Shown here: positions 1 to 9,567 of the stretch, piece by piece
How the letters are laid out: the number at the start of each line of letters is the position of its first letter
How positions within the stretch are numbered: the stretch's first letter is position 1
Source: Pseudomonas sp. R4-35-07
Lineage (GTDB): Bacteria > Pseudomonadota > Gammaproteobacteria > Pseudomonadales > Pseudomonadaceae
Assembly: GCF_003852235.1 (NCBI RefSeq)
Contig: NZ_CP027732.1
Location: forward strand, 3,162,001 to 3,226,000
Length of the DNA stretch: 64,000 bases
Direction: 5' to 3'
Translations under genes and position numbers: made by a program
Notes under the pieces: model-generated
Database searches by the model: none
What the model was told of the DNA's origin: nothing
What the model saw: only the letters and a program-made list of their open reading frames with translations

Positions 1-685
1 CCATAAGTTCCGAATACGCCAGCCGGTCACGGGTATCGAGGATGTAATACCCAAGCCCCGCACTGACCCCAAGCATCTCGCACGGCACCAGCACAATCCA
101 CAGAATGCCGATGGCCAGGCGCACGCCCGTCAACACGTGCCCCACCACGCCCGGAATGACCACTCGGCGCAACGTCTCCCAGCGCGTCGCGCTCAAGCTC
201 TTGCTCAATTGCAGCCAGCGCGGGTCGAGCTGGCGCACGCCCGCCGCCGTGTTGAGCATGATCGGCCACACGGCGGCGAACGCCAGCAGGAAATAGATCG
301 GCTGGTCCCCTACCCCCATCAGCATCACCACGATCGGCATCCAGGACAGGGGCGAGATCATCCGCAAAAACTGGAAGGCCGGCGTGGTCGCCGCCTCCAG
401 GTTGCGCGAACTGCCTACCAGCAGACCCAGCGGAACTCCAACCAGCAAGGCCAGGAACAGCCCGACGAAGATGCGCTTGAGGCTCACCGCGATGTGCACA
501 TACACCTCACCGCGTCCGAGCAATTCCCACAGGCTGCTGAACGTCGCCGCCAGGGAAAAGCGCGCCGACAGGCCGTCCGCCACGCCAAACAGGTTCACCC
601 CCAGCCACCACAACACCAACAACCCGGCCAGGCCGCCGAACCCGAGCAACCAGCCCGGCCACGCGCCGGTTTTTCCGTTGTTCAA
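1..685 (-). CDS. ABC transporter permease, NrtB/SsuC type (C-terminus beyond window)
   Basis: This is the inner-membrane channel subunit of the NrtA/SsuA-type importer encoded just upstream. I translated it by eye on the minus strand. Several hydrophobic helices are visible, and a binding-protein-dependent permease loop lies in the first third to half (VSLKRIFVGLFLALLVGVPL, then the FLRMISPLSWMPI and SLSATRWETLRRVVIPG regions; the latter contains the EAA-like coupling segment). The frame is open to the window edge, so the 3' end is missing. The start I favour is a TTG whose last two bases form the stop of the upstream gene (TTGA overlap), preceded by GAGGAG eight bases away. No ATG gives a better start. 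The substrate cannot be told from sequence; aliphatic sulfonate, nitrate or a related small anion is usual for the family. Confidence 0.85.
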   Translation of the reverse strand, partial: MNNGKTGAWPGWLLGFGGLAGLLVLWWLGVNLFGVADGLSARFSLAATFSSLWELLGRGEVYVHIAVSLKRIFVGLFLALLVGVPLGLLVGSSRNLEAATTPAFQFLRMISPLSWMPIVVMLMGVGDQPIYFLLAFAAVWPIMLNTAAGVRQLDPRWLQLSKSLSATRWETLRRVVIPGVVGHVLTGVRLAIGILWIVLVPCEMLGVSAGLGYYILDTRDRLAYSELM

Positions 686-1881
686 ACGCCAATCTCCTCA
701 TGCCGCGCGTAACCCTCGGGCAAGCCGAAGGTCTGCATGCCGCCGACGGCCTCGATGGCGTTGCGCACAAAGCGGTCGTCCACCAGGTCCTTGGCAACGA
801 ACGCCGGGTCGAGGTCGGCGAGGAATCGCTTGTCGCCTTCGATCAAGGTGTCTTTGAGGCGGCGCACCAGCTCTTCGGTGTAGCTGGGGAACGGGTAAGG
901 TTGGAAGTCGATGCGGTGCTCGTCCCAGTTGGCGTGCTGGATCGCGCCATCGGCCAGGTACCCGGCGCGATCGGCGGAGGCAGGCGCGAGCACCTTGCTC
1001 AACACCGGTTCGGCATGCGGCGTGTAGCGATTCGGGCCGTCCTTGGACAGTAGCTTCACCGCTTCCTCGCGATGGTCACGGGTCCAGACCTGGGCCTTGA
1101 CGATGGCGTTCACCACTTTCTGCGACCATTCAGGGCGGTTGGTCAGGTCATGCTCATGCATGAACACCACGCAGCAGGCATGGTTGCGCCATATGTCGCC
1201 GGTAAAGCGCTGCACCCGGCCGACCTTGAGGTTCTCGGCCAGGGCGTTGAACGGCTCGGCGACGATGTAACCGTCGATGCGCTTGCTGGCCAATGCCGGC
1301 GGCATGTCCGACGGCGGCAACACGATCAGGTTGACTTCATTGGCGCCAATCGCACCGCCCGCCGCGCGTGCCACCGGCGTCAGCCCGTTATCGCGAAACA
1401 ACTGCTGCACCACCACGTTATGAATCGAATACCAGAACGGAATCGCCACCGACTTGCCGCCCAGCTGCTTCACATCGGTGATGCCCGGCGCCACGGTCAG
1501 GCCCGAACCACCAACGTGGTTCCATGCCACCACTTTGGCCGGCACCTTGCTGCCGTAGCGCGCCCACACGGTCATGGGCGACAACAGGTGAATCACGTTG
1601 ACCTGCCCCGAGATGAACGCTTCGATCACCTGGGCCCAGCTGCGCAGCAACACCGGGCGTTCAGCCTTGATGCCTTCGGCTTCGAACAGCCCATTATTGT
1701 GCGCGACCAACAGCGGCGTGGCGTCGGTGATCGGCAGGTAGCCGATGCGCACCGGCGCGTCGGGCTCACTGGCGGCGCGCGCCTGCAGGCTGCTCAGCAA
1801 CGGCAAGGCGCCAGCGGCACTGAGCACCGCCGAGAGTTTGAGAAAGTCGCGACGCGAGTGGGTCAGGTCATCCAGACACAT
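682..1881 (-). CDS. ABC transporter substrate-binding protein, NrtA/CmpA/SsuA family, Tat-exported
   Basis: Periplasmic solute-binding protein of 399 aa. The start at 1881 puts a twin-arginine signal at residues 9-15 (SRRDFLK) followed by a hydrophobic stretch and an Ala-rich cleavage region; longer upstream starts would bury this signal. The mature part begins PVRIGYLPITDATPLLVAH, the opening strand-loop of the nitrate/sulfonate/bicarbonate-binding fold. The first 14 bases overlap the end of the ATPase gene and the stop overlaps the permease start, so translation of the three importer genes is coupled. Tat export suggests folding, possibly with a cofactor or metal, before secretion. Ligand unknown. 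Confidence 0.88.
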   Translation of the reverse strand: MCLDDLTHSRRDFLKLSAVLSAAGALPLLSSLQARAASEPDAPVRIGYLPITDATPLLVAHNNGLFEAEGIKAERPVLLRSWAQVIEAFISGQVNVIHLLSPMTVWARYGSKVPAKVVAWNHVGGSGLTVAPGITDVKQLGGKSVAIPFWYSIHNVVVQQLFRDNGLTPVARAAGGAIGANEVNLIVLPPSDMPPALASKRIDGYIVAEPFNALAENLKVGRVQRFTGDIWRNHACCVVFMHEHDLTNRPEWSQKVVNAIVKAQVWTRDHREEAVKLLSKDGPNRYTPHAEPVLSKVLAPASADRAGYLADGAIQHANWDEHRIDFQPYPFPSYTEELVRRLKDTLIEGDKRFLADLDPAFVAKDLVDDRFVRNAIEAVGGMQTFGLPEGYARHEEIGV

Positions 1882-2671
1882 GGCTAAGCTCCAGCAGATC
1901 AAGGGGGTTGGGTTGAGGGCGGCTCGCCTGCCGCAGGGTTTTAAGAATGTCGATGCGCAATGCGCCAATGGCTTCGACCTGGTCCTCACGCGGTTGCGGC
2001 AAGTCGATTTGCCACTCGCCCAACGTGCGCGCGGGGCGGTTGCCCAGCAGCAGGATGCGGTCAGACAGCAGCAAGGCTTCGTCGATGTCGTGGGTGATCA
2101 GCACTGCCGCCGAGCCCTGTTCGCGATTGACCTTGAGCAGCAGGTGCTGCATGTCCGCGCGGATCACTTCGTCGAGGGCGCCGAAGGGCTCGTCCAGCAG
2201 CAACACCTGTGGCTGGCGGGCCAGGCAGCGGGCCAATGCGGTGCGCTGGGCCATGCCGCCGGACAGCTGCGCGGGAAATTGGTGGCGGGCGTGTTCCAGG
2301 CCGACAGCGGCGATCGCATGGTCCACACGCTGGCGGCGCTGTTCATTGCCCAGGTGCGGTTGCCGGGCGAAATCCAGGCCGAAGGCGACGTTCTTTTCCA
2401 GGTTCAGCCAAGGCAGCAGGCTCGGGTCCTGAAACGCCACCGCCACCCGTGGATGCGGGCCGTTCAAAGGCTCACCCAGCACGCGCACGCTGCCATCCTG
2501 GGGCGCCTGCAAACCGGCCAGCACACGTAACAGACTGGACTTGCCCACGCCGCTGGGGCCGAGGATTGACACCACTTCGCCGGGCTGCAACTGCAGGTCG
2601 AAGCCTTCCAACACCGGGCCACTGGCATACCCCAGGCAAACGCCCTGCGCCGTCAATACCGCGGGGCTCAT
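1868..2671 (-). CDS. ABC transporter ATP-binding protein (nitrate/sulfonate type)
   Basis: Cytoplasmic ATPase of the importer, 267 aa. Walker A GPSGVGKS is at residues 38-45, the Q-loop FQDPSLLPW near 80-88, the ABC signature LSGGMAQR at 136-143, Walker B VLLLDEP at 156-162 with the D-loop GALDE, and the switch histidine in LITHDIDEAL. Length and motif spacing fit SsuB/TauB/NrtD proteins. Its ATG overlaps the stop of the flavoprotein gene by 4 bases (ATGA), and its own end overlaps the binding-protein start, so it sits inside a tightly coupled operon. Confidence 0.93.
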   Translation of the reverse strand: MSPAVLTAQGVCLGYASGPVLEGFDLQLQPGEVVSILGPSGVGKSSLLRVLAGLQAPQDGSVRVLGEPLNGPHPRVAVAFQDPSLLPWLNLEKNVAFGLDFARQPHLGNEQRRQRVDHAIAAVGLEHARHQFPAQLSGGMAQRTALARCLARQPQVLLLDEPFGALDEVIRADMQHLLLKVNREQGSAAVLITHDIDEALLLSDRILLLGNRPARTLGEWQIDLPQPREDQVEAIGALRIDILKTLRQASRPQPNPLDLLELSHVSG

Positions 2672-3729
2672 AGGTTGGCCTGGCGGTGCAGCTCGGTGCG
2701 CAGTTGCACCAGGCTGGGCGTGACGATGGGCACAAATGCCGATTCACGCCAGCGCCGGGCAAAGCCGCTGCCGTGGGCGGTGAGGTAGGCCTTGCCGCCG
2801 CTGGCCTGCAATTCCAGCTGCACAGCGCTGGCGGCGGTTTCCGCCAGGGCGATGCGCAGCTTGAACAACGGCACCGGTTCAGCGGCGAACCGCCCAGCCA
2901 GCAGGCCGTTCTTGAGTTCGTTGACCAGGTGATCGAGGGTCACGCGCAGCGCTTCGAGTTCTTCGCGCAGCACGGTGCGCGAAGCGCCCAAATGATGAGC
3001 CACCTCCGCCAGGGAGCGGCGCGCCAGCCCGATCGACAGGCCGCATTGCAAACCCAGGAACGCCGGGCGCACGGCGGGCAGGAACTGGCGCGCGTCCTCA
3101 TGCAATAACCAGTCGCGGCTCAGCTCCACGCCTTCCAGGCCGAGGGCGGCGGTATTGCTCGACTGCAGCCCGAGCAACTCCAGGTCACGAGAGCGCAGCA
3201 AGCCGGCCACTGAATCCGGAATCGCCAGGATAAACGGCGCGCCGCCAGCCGCGTGTTCAACGGCCGCAGCGGCGACGAAGCCGCTCTTGCGCAGGTTGGT
3301 CACCCAATGCAGGCGACCGTTGAGGGTCCAGCCGTGATCGTTGGGTTCGGCGCTGATCTGCAGCGTCTCGATGCCGGACAGGAACTTCATCGCATTCGAC
3401 AGCCCGGTGGCACCGGCCAGCTTGCCGCTGAGCAAGTCCGGCAGCAATTGCTCGCGCAGCGGCGCGTTGGGGCTCTGCAGCAGGTATTCGATAAACGAGC
3501 GTTGGCCCCAGCAAACGAACGCGGCCGCCAGGGAATGGCTGGCAATATTGGCGATGGCCTCCACGGCCCCGGCCACGTCGCCGCCGAGGCCACCCAAGGC
3601 TTTGGGCACGCCAACGCGCAACACATTGGCCTCTGCCAGCCGTGGCAGCACTTCCTGTGGATCGCAACTGCCCACGTCCAGGGCCTGCGCTTGAACATCG
3701 AGCCAACGGCTCAAGATTGGGTCAAGCAT
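2668..3729 (-). CDS. acyl-CoA dehydrogenase family flavoprotein (353 aa)
   Basis: The fold resembles acyl-CoA dehydrogenases and the related flavin monooxygenases of sulfur-compound metabolism (DszC/SfnB type). The N-terminal helical region carries the VGVPKALGGLGGDVAGAVEAIANIA-type segment, there is a middle beta domain with VTNLRKSGF, and the C-terminal helices hold QASGGKAYLTAHGSG. The usual FAD-oxidase glutamate base is not obvious. At 353 aa it is somewhat shorter than a typical ~380-residue member. It is fused by a 4-base overlap to the importer ATPase gene, which suggests it processes the imported compound. An oxidative desulfonation or similar role is inference only. Confidence 0.8.
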   Translation of the reverse strand: MLDPILSRWLDVQAQALDVGSCDPQEVLPRLAEANVLRVGVPKALGGLGGDVAGAVEAIANIASHSLAAAFVCWGQRSFIEYLLQSPNAPLREQLLPDLLSGKLAGATGLSNAMKFLSGIETLQISAEPNDHGWTLNGRLHWVTNLRKSGFVAAAAVEHAAGGAPFILAIPDSVAGLLRSRDLELLGLQSSNTAALGLEGVELSRDWLLHEDARQFLPAVRPAFLGLQCGLSIGLARRSLAEVAHHLGASRTVLREELEALRVTLDHLVNELKNGLLAGRFAAEPVPLFKLRIALAETAASAVQLELQASGGKAYLTAHGSGFARRWRESAFVPIVTPSLVQLRTELHRQANL

Positions 3730-3769
3730 GTACGTTTCTCCTTGTTCCTACAGATGGACCATCGCCGGT

Positions 3770-4330
3770 TCAGCTTGCCGGTTTTTCCCAACGGTATTGC
3801 GCCAGCTCCGGGTTCAGCGGCGTGCGCGCAAACACATTAGCGAAATTGCACAGCGTGGCCAGGCTGACGCCCAGAATCACTTCCAGCGCATGCCCGTCGC
3901 TGTAGCCGGCGGCGCGGAACGCGTCATAGCCTGCATCGCTGACATCACCGCGGGTGGCGATCACTTCGCGGGTGAACGCGGCGAGTGTCTCATAGCGCGC
4001 ATTGGGCAACTCACCGCGCTGGCGCAGCGCGTCAATCACGTCTTCGGGCAGCTTGGCTTTGTTACGCGCGACGGCGGTGTGCCCGGCAACGCAAAAATCG
4101 CAACCATGCTGGGTGGCAGCGATCAGTTGCACCACTTCGCGGTCAGCCAGGCTCAGTTCCGACTTGGCATTCAGGCCGGAAACGGTGATATAGGTTTCCA
4201 ACGCGGCCGGAGCATTGGCCAGCACGGCGAGCAGATTGGGAATGAACCCCGAGCCTTTCAGCGCGTTTTCCAGAAAGGGCCTGGCGGCTTGCGGCGCGGT
4301 TTCAAGGGTGAGCAGCGGTACGCGGGACAT
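3770..4330 (-). CDS. carboxymuconolactone decarboxylase / AhpD-family protein
   Basis: An all-helical AhpD-like protein of 186 aa. The AhpD catalytic pattern is complete: E65, then C77-x-x-C80 and H84 (GCDFCVAGH), the proton-relay and redox-active cysteine arrangement of alkylhydroperoxidase D. It therefore probably acts as a peroxidase-like or thiol-redox enzyme rather than a true carboxymuconolactone decarboxylase. It lies 40 bases upstream of the flavoprotein gene on the same strand and is likely the first gene of that operon. The AraC gene at 4433 diverges from it and is the obvious candidate regulator. Confidence 0.88.
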   Translation of the reverse strand: MSRVPLLTLETAPQAARPFLENALKGSGFIPNLLAVLANAPAALETYITVSGLNAKSELSLADREVVQLIAATQHGCDFCVAGHTAVARNKAKLPEDVIDALRQRGELPNARYETLAAFTREVIATRGDVSDAGYDAFRAAGYSDGHALEVILGVSLATLCNFANVFARTPLNPELAQYRWEKPAS

Positions 4331-4432
4331 GGAGTGGTCTCCTCATGGGTGAATGACTCCAGTCTGTTGGTTATAAAAAAACCGCTCAATAGGCTAAAGT
4401 AGCGATTACTTGCTCTAGAGTCTTTTCATTAG

Positions 4433-5335
4433 ATGAATTCGTCCAGCGCGCTCGTCGATTGGTTATTAGACAGCCTCGAACTCAACACTAGCCTGTTCCA
4501 TGTCGGCCGCTATTGTGGCGACTGGCATGCGAGCACCCATGGGCTGGCCAGGGCGAGTTTTCATCTGATTGTGCAAGGCGAATGCTGGCTGCACATCCAC
4601 GGCCAGCCGGCGCAGTACCTGAACAACGGCGATGCGGTATTCCTGCTGCGCGACCTGGAATATCGGCTGTCCGGCGCAGACACTGCGCAGGGCGCGCAGG
4701 AATGCCCGCGCCGCCCGATGCTGGCGCTCGACAACAACGCCACGGACGGTGTGGGCCTGGTCTGCGGCTTCTTTCATTTCCAGTCCGGGCTGTCGGCGAT
4801 GATCGTCGACAACCTGCCCGCCTGGATTATCCTGCGCGCCGGCGACCCGTCGTTGACTGCCGCGCGCAATCTGTTCGAACTGATCCTGCAAGAGTGCGAG
4901 CGCCAGCCAGCGCCCTCCTCGGCCATGCTCGAACGGCTGTGCCATCTGTTGTTTTTGTATGTGCTGCGTCAACAAGTGCTGGATAACCGCGAATTGGGCG
5001 GGCTGGCGGCACTCGCTCGGCACCCGGCGTTTTCCAATTTGTTGGAACAGCTGATTGCACGCCCGGCCGAAAACTGGACGCTGGAGAGCATGGCCGCCTG
5101 CACCGGGCTGTCACGCTCGGCGTTTTTCAAGCGTTTCAATGAACTGTGCGGACAATCACCCGGCCAGGTGTTGTTGATGATGCGCATGCGCCACGCCTGC
5201 CAGTTGTTCAAGGCAGACCAGACCGTGGCGGATGCATCGCTGGCGGTGGGCTATCAATCGGTGGCAGCGTTTACCCGAGCCTTTCATAAAGTCACCGGGC
5301 AACAACCGGGCGCCTACCGCCGCGCGCAAAGCTAG
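4433..5335 (+). CDS. AraC-family transcriptional regulator with N-terminal cupin domain
   Basis: 300 aa. An N-terminal cupin-type sensor (SFHLIVQGECWLHIHG and LNNGDAVFLLRD) precedes two C-terminal helix-turn-helix motifs: the first around LESMAACTGLSRSAFFKRF, the second in VADASLAVGYQSVAAFTRAFHK. This is the cupin_6/AraC class. It is transcribed away from the AhpD-flavoprotein-ABC operon, so control of that operon is the likely job. No strong Shine-Dalgarno is visible. Its TAG stop shares the palindrome CTAG with the stop of the convergent LysR gene. Confidence 0.9.
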   Translation: MNSSSALVDWLLDSLELNTSLFHVGRYCGDWHASTHGLARASFHLIVQGECWLHIHGQPAQYLNNGDAVFLLRDLEYRLSGADTAQGAQECPRRPMLALDNNATDGVGLVCGFFHFQSGLSAMIVDNLPAWIILRAGDPSLTAARNLFELILQECERQPAPSSAMLERLCHLLFLYVLRQQVLDNRELGGLAALARHPAFSNLLEQLIARPAENWTLESMAACTGLSRSAFFKRFNELCGQSPGQVLLMMRMRHACQLFKADQTVADASLAVGYQSVAAFTRAFHKVTGQQPGAYRRAQS

Positions 5336-6243
5336 CGCCGCAACCCATTGCCCGGCGCGGCGCACAGTTGCACCAGCCAGTCGACAAACACCCGAACCCG
5401 CTGAGACAGCTGACGATGTGGCGGGTACAGCGCGGTCAACGCCATGGTCGGCACCGCCAGCTGCGGCAATACCTCCATTAGCGTGCCCTCGGCCAGTTGC
5501 TTCATGGCGTGATAATGCGGCGCCTGGATCAGCCCGTAGCCGGCTTCGCAGGCGGCGAAATACCCATCGGAACTGTTCACGGCTACCACCTTCGCCAAGT
5601 TGATCGTGCGCAATTCGGCGCCGAGCTGGAACTCCAGGCCAAAGCGCTTGCCGCTCGCGCTGGAGACATACTCGATCATCTGGTGCCGCGCCAGCTCGTC
5701 CAGGCTGGCGGGCACGCCCATGCGCTGCAGATAGGCGGGGCTGGCCAGGGTCAACTGGTCCATCATCGCCAGCGGACGCGCCACCAGCGACTCGTCCAAC
5801 GCCAGGCCACCGCGCAGCACGCAATCGACCCCTTCGCGGATCAAGTCCACCGGGCGATCATTGAGCCCGATGTCCAGCTCGATCTGCGGGTACAACGCGG
5901 TGAATGTCGGCAACGCCGGAATCACGATCAAACGGCCGATGCCCGACGGCATATCGATGCGCAAGGTGCCTCGCGGGTTTTGTCGGCGCGAGGAGAACAC
6001 CGCCTCGGTTTCCTCCAGGTCCGTCAGCAACTGCACGCAACGCTGGTAGTACGCCGCGCCGTCGAGGGTCGGGCTGACCTGGCGCGTGGTACGTTGCAGC
6101 AGTTGCACGCCCAGGTGCGCCTCCAGTTGCTTGATCAGGATAGTCACTGAGGCACGCGGCAATTGCAGGCTGTCCGCAGCCTTGGCGAAACCGCCCAACT
6201 CCACAATCCGGGTGAAAACGCGCATGGCGTTGAAACGGTCCAC
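5332..6243 (-). CDS. LysR-family transcriptional regulator
   Basis: 303 aa from a GTG start with AAGGGGGG just upstream. The N-terminal winged helix is complete (MRVFTRIVELGGFAKAADSL, then LPRASVTILIKQLEAHLG, LLQRTTRQV), followed by a periplasmic-binding-protein-like effector domain (GTLRIDMPSGIGRLIVIPALPTF). It resembles the CrgA-like regulators commonly found beside oxidoreductases. It is transcribed divergently from the aldo/keto reductase at 6357, which is its most likely target. Confidence 0.92.
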   Translation of the reverse strand: MDRFNAMRVFTRIVELGGFAKAADSLQLPRASVTILIKQLEAHLGVQLLQRTTRQVSPTLDGAAYYQRCVQLLTDLEETEAVFSSRRQNPRGTLRIDMPSGIGRLIVIPALPTFTALYPQIELDIGLNDRPVDLIREGVDCVLRGGLALDESLVARPLAMMDQLTLASPAYLQRMGVPASLDELARHQMIEYVSSASGKRFGLEFQLGAELRTINLAKVVAVNSSDGYFAACEAGYGLIQAPHYHAMKQLAEGTLMEVLPQLAVPTMALTALYPPHRQLSQRVRVFVDWLVQLCAAPGNGLRR

Positions 6244-6356
6244 CGTGCCCCCCTTGAGGATTGTTTAGATTTTATAAATAGTCATAGTGCTTTTAGCCGG
6301 TTTATCCAGGTTTTGTCGAGGATAACAATGGACGCCTTCATCCAAGGAGCTCCACC

Positions 6357-7352
6357 ATGCGCACTCGTCAACTGGGTAAAAACGGCCCGCACGTCTCCGC
6401 CATCGGCCTCGGCTGCATGGGCATGAGCGATTTCTATAGCCCCGGCGTCGACACCACGCAAGCCGTCGCCACCCTGCACCGCGCCCTGGAACTGGGGGTC
6501 AACTTTCTCGATACCGCCGACATGTACGGCCCGCACACCAACGAACAATTGATCGGCAAGGCCATCGCCGGCAAGCGCGACCAGGTGTTCCTGGCCAGCA
6601 AATTCGGGATCCTGCGCGACCCGGCGAACCCGGCGCTGCGCGGCGTGAATGGGCGCCCCGAGTACGTTCGCGCGTCCATCGACGGCACGCTGCAGCGCCT
6701 GGGCATTGAAACCCTGGACCTGTACTACCAGCACCGCATCGATCCGCAGGTGGCCATTGAAGAAACCGTCGGCGCCATGGCCGAGCTGGTGCAACAGGGC
6801 AAGGTGCGCTACCTGGGCCTGAGCGAAGCGTCAGCCGCCACCCTGGAACGGGCGCATAAGGTCCACCCCATCAGCGCCCTGCAAAGCGAATATTCACTGT
6901 GGAGCCGCGACCAGGAGCACAACGGCTGCCTCGCCGCCTGCCAACGCCTGGGCATCGCCTTCGTGCCTTACAGCCCGCTGGGCCGGGGCTTTCTGACCGG
7001 CGCGCTGAAAAGCCCGGAAGATTTCGGCGCTGACGACTACCGCCGCTTCAACCCGCGTTTCCAGGGCGAGAACTTTGCCAAAAACCTGCAACTGGTCAAA
7101 CAGGTGCAGGCGCTGGCGGCGGACAAGGGCATCACGGCGGGCCAACTGGCGCTGGCCTGGGTATTGGCGCAGGGCGACTACGTTGTACCGATCCCAGGCA
7201 CCAAGCAGCGCAAATACCTGGAAGAGAACGTGGCGGCCGTGTCGATCAGCCTGACCGCGACTGAAATGGCAGCACTGGCAGCGATCTTCCCGGCGCACGC
7301 AACAGCCGGCATGCGTTACCCCGAGGACGTGATGGCCATGCTCCAGATCTGA
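6357..7352 (+). CDS. aldo/keto reductase
   Basis: An NADPH-dependent TIM-barrel oxidoreductase of 331 aa. The catalytic tetrad is visible: D52 and Y57 ([11 protein letters not shown]), K82 (LASKFG) and H126 (LYYQHRIDP). The C-terminal cofactor-binding loop contains [23 protein letters not shown] lies about nine bases before the ATG. It is closest in pattern to the AKR13/YhdN-like group that reduces aldehydes or is linked to stress. It diverges from the LysR gene. Confidence 0.93.
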   Translation: MRTRQLGKNGPHVSAIGLGCMGMSDFYSPGVDTTQAVATLHRALELGVNFLDTADMYGPHTNEQLIGKAIAGKRDQVFLASKFGILRDPANPALRGVNGRPEYVRASIDGTLQRLGIETLDLYYQHRIDPQVAIEETVGAMAELVQQGKVRYLGLSEASAATLERAHKVHPISALQSEYSLWSRDQEHNGCLAACQRLGIAFVPYSPLGRGFLTGALKSPEDFGADDYRRFNPRFQGENFAKNLQLVKQVQALAADKGITAGQLALAWVLAQGDYVVPIPGTKQRKYLEENVAAVSISLTATEMAALAAIFPAHATAGMRYPEDVMAMLQI

Positions 7353-7484
7353 CCTGGCGGCGCCGCTCGACGGCGCTGGCACTTTCTTGCACACACCTAC
7401 CTAAAGCTCCTACCGTCCAAGCCGATAGCCCTACGAAGCTCTAACAAAGCCGCGCCGACAATAACGCTTCGTAAGGACGATCCC

Positions 7485-9479
7485 ATGCCCCCACTGCGCT
7501 CCATCCAAGCTCGCTATACCCTGTTCCTGGTGCTGTTCGTCCTGGTGTTATTGGTGTTGACTGTCGTGGGTATCGGCCAGTTGGTCGCACCCAAGCTGCA
7601 ATACACCGAAGAACAGGTGGTACTCAATCGCATCGGCGAAGTGGCCGAACAGATCCAGGGCGAACTGAACAAGGTTCAGGCCCAGCAACGCACCATCACT
7701 CAAACGATTCCGCTGCTCGACAGCGACGCCATCGACAAGGTCCTGCCCGGCCTGGTGGATCAATACGGCGAGCTGAAAGTATTCGGCGGCGGTATCTGGC
7801 CGCTGCCCAACCAGCGCACGCCTGGGCGTAACAAACACAGCACGTTCTGGCACCGTGACGCCTCGGGCAAGTTGGCGGTCAACACCTTCTGGAACAGTGA
7901 CCCCGCGCCCAACTATTACGACCAGAGCTGGTACAAGGGCGGCCTCGCCTCGCCCCGTGGCCAATGCGCCTGGGCCGCCGCCTACAAGGACGACGCCAGC
8001 CAGGAGCCGCGCACTAACTGCGCCATGGCGATCCAGCGTGACGGCGCCGCCTATGGCGTGGCGACCATCGACGTGACCCTGGGCTTCTTCAATGACCTGG
8101 TGGCCAGCAAGGAAAAAGACATCGGCGGGCAAATGCTGATCGTCGAAGGCGACGGCAAGATCATCAGCAACAGCTCGCGCATCAGCAGCCCGGTGGTGTT
8201 GAAGAACATCAGCGAACTGACCGGCACCTCGGCCTTTGCCGCCCAGGTCAGCAAAGCCCTGGCCCATCGTGACCAGGCCTTGCAACGCAGCGAGTTCGAC
8301 AACCAGGGCGTGGCCAGCACGTTCTACATGCGTCCGATCGAGGGCACCCCGTGGTTCCTGGCGACCGCCCTGCCCACCTCACTGATCACCGCCCAGCGCA
8401 ATGACGTGCTCGGCAGCCTGGCGTTGCTGCAAATCCCGATGGTGATCCTGCTGGTGCTGCTCGCGGCGTATGCCATTCGCCAGTTGGTACAGCGCATGAA
8501 AGCACTCAAGGGCAATATCGACGCGCTGTCCGCCGGCGACGCCGACCTCACGCGGCGCATCACCATCCGTGCCGAAGACGAACTGGGCGCTATCGGTCAC
8601 TCGGTGAACCACTTTATCGTCTACCTGCAAAACATGATCGGCGAAGTGACCCAGGCCACTGGCGCCATGGCCTCGGGCCTTGCGCAACTGCAGCAGACCT
8701 CGGCGCACACCAACCAGATCCTGGTGCGCCACGCTTCAGAAACCGACCAGACGGTGACCGCCATCACCGAAATGAGCTCCACCGCCGACACCGTCGCGCA
8801 AAACGCCGCTGAAACCGCAGCGTTCACCCAGCGCGCCAACGAACACGCCGATCGTTCACGGGTGGTGGTGGGCGAAGCGTCCACCAGTGTCAGCGCATTG
8901 ATCGGTGAGGTGGCCAGCGCGACCCACACCGTCGAGAACATGCGCCAGGACGCCGCACGTATCACCGAAACCCTCGGCGTGATCGGCGCCATCGCCGGCC
9001 AGACCAACCTGCTGGCGCTCAACGCCGCGATTGAAGCGGCGCGCGCCGGCGAACAAGGCCGCGGTTTTGCTGTAGTGGCCGATGAAGTACGCGCACTGGC
9101 CGCACGTACCCAGGCCAGCACCTCGCAGATCAACGAGATGCTGGCGCGCTTGACCACCGGCGTAAGCTCATCGGTCGCCGCCATGGAAAACACCCAGGCC
9201 AGCTGCCAGTCGGCGGCGGATGCCACCGCGCGGGTGAACACCGGGCTTGACGAGATGGCTGGTTCAGTCAGCCATATCAACAACCTCAGCACCCAGATCG
9301 CGACGGCCGCCGAGCAACAAAGCGCCGTGACCGAAGAGATCAACCGCAGCATGGTGCAGATCCGACATATGGTAGAAGAGCTGGTCGAAAGCGGCCATGC
9401 CACTGAAACCAATACCCACAGCCTGCTGGAAGCGAATGGCCGGGTGATTGCCTTGATGGGGCGCTTCAAAGTGCGTTGA
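7485..9479 (+). CDS. methyl-accepting chemotaxis protein with periplasmic double-Cache-type sensor
   Basis: A 664-aa inner-membrane chemoreceptor. TM1 spans about residues 11-32 ([21 protein letters not shown]) and a large periplasmic region about 35-305 contains the WYKGG and [15 protein letters not shown] elements of dCache domains. TM2 lies near 306-328, a HAMP linker ([19 protein letters not shown]) follows, then the coiled-coil signalling domain with the conserved hairpin tip [20 protein letters not shown]. There is no C-terminal CheR pentapeptide. The ligand is unknown; dCache receptors of pseudomonads usually bind amino or organic acids. Confidence 0.94.
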   Translation: MPPLRSIQARYTLFLVLFVLVLLVLTVVGIGQLVAPKLQYTEEQVVLNRIGEVAEQIQGELNKVQAQQRTITQTIPLLDSDAIDKVLPGLVDQYGELKVFGGGIWPLPNQRTPGRNKHSTFWHRDASGKLAVNTFWNSDPAPNYYDQSWYKGGLASPRGQCAWAAAYKDDASQEPRTNCAMAIQRDGAAYGVATIDVTLGFFNDLVASKEKDIGGQMLIVEGDGKIISNSSRISSPVVLKNISELTGTSAFAAQVSKALAHRDQALQRSEFDNQGVASTFYMRPIEGTPWFLATALPTSLITAQRNDVLGSLALLQIPMVILLVLLAAYAIRQLVQRMKALKGNIDALSAGDADLTRRITIRAEDELGAIGHSVNHFIVYLQNMIGEVTQATGAMASGLAQLQQTSAHTNQILVRHASETDQTVTAITEMSSTADTVAQNAAETAAFTQRANEHADRSRVVVGEASTSVSALIGEVASATHTVENMRQDAARITETLGVIGAIAGQTNLLALNAAIEAARAGEQGRGFAVVADEVRALAARTQASTSQINEMLARLTTGVSSSVAAMENTQASCQSAADATARVNTGLDEMAGSVSHINNLSTQIATAAEQQSAVTEEINRSMVQIRHMVEELVESGHATETNTHSLLEANGRVIALMGRFKVR

Positions 9480-9492
9480 TCCACGCCTGAAT

Positions 9493-9515
9493 ACTCCCGT
9501 GCAAAGCGCGGGAGT
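9493..9515 (+). terminator. stem-loop after the chemoreceptor gene
   Basis: ACTCCCG pairs with CGGGAGT across a nine-base loop 14 bases after the stop codon. It is followed only by a short mixed pyrimidine stretch, so rho-independent termination is plausible but weak. Confidence 0.4.
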
Positions 9516-9567
9516 CGGACTATTCTCACAGCTCCTGGTTTAAAACCCGCCACACAGGAGGTGTGTC

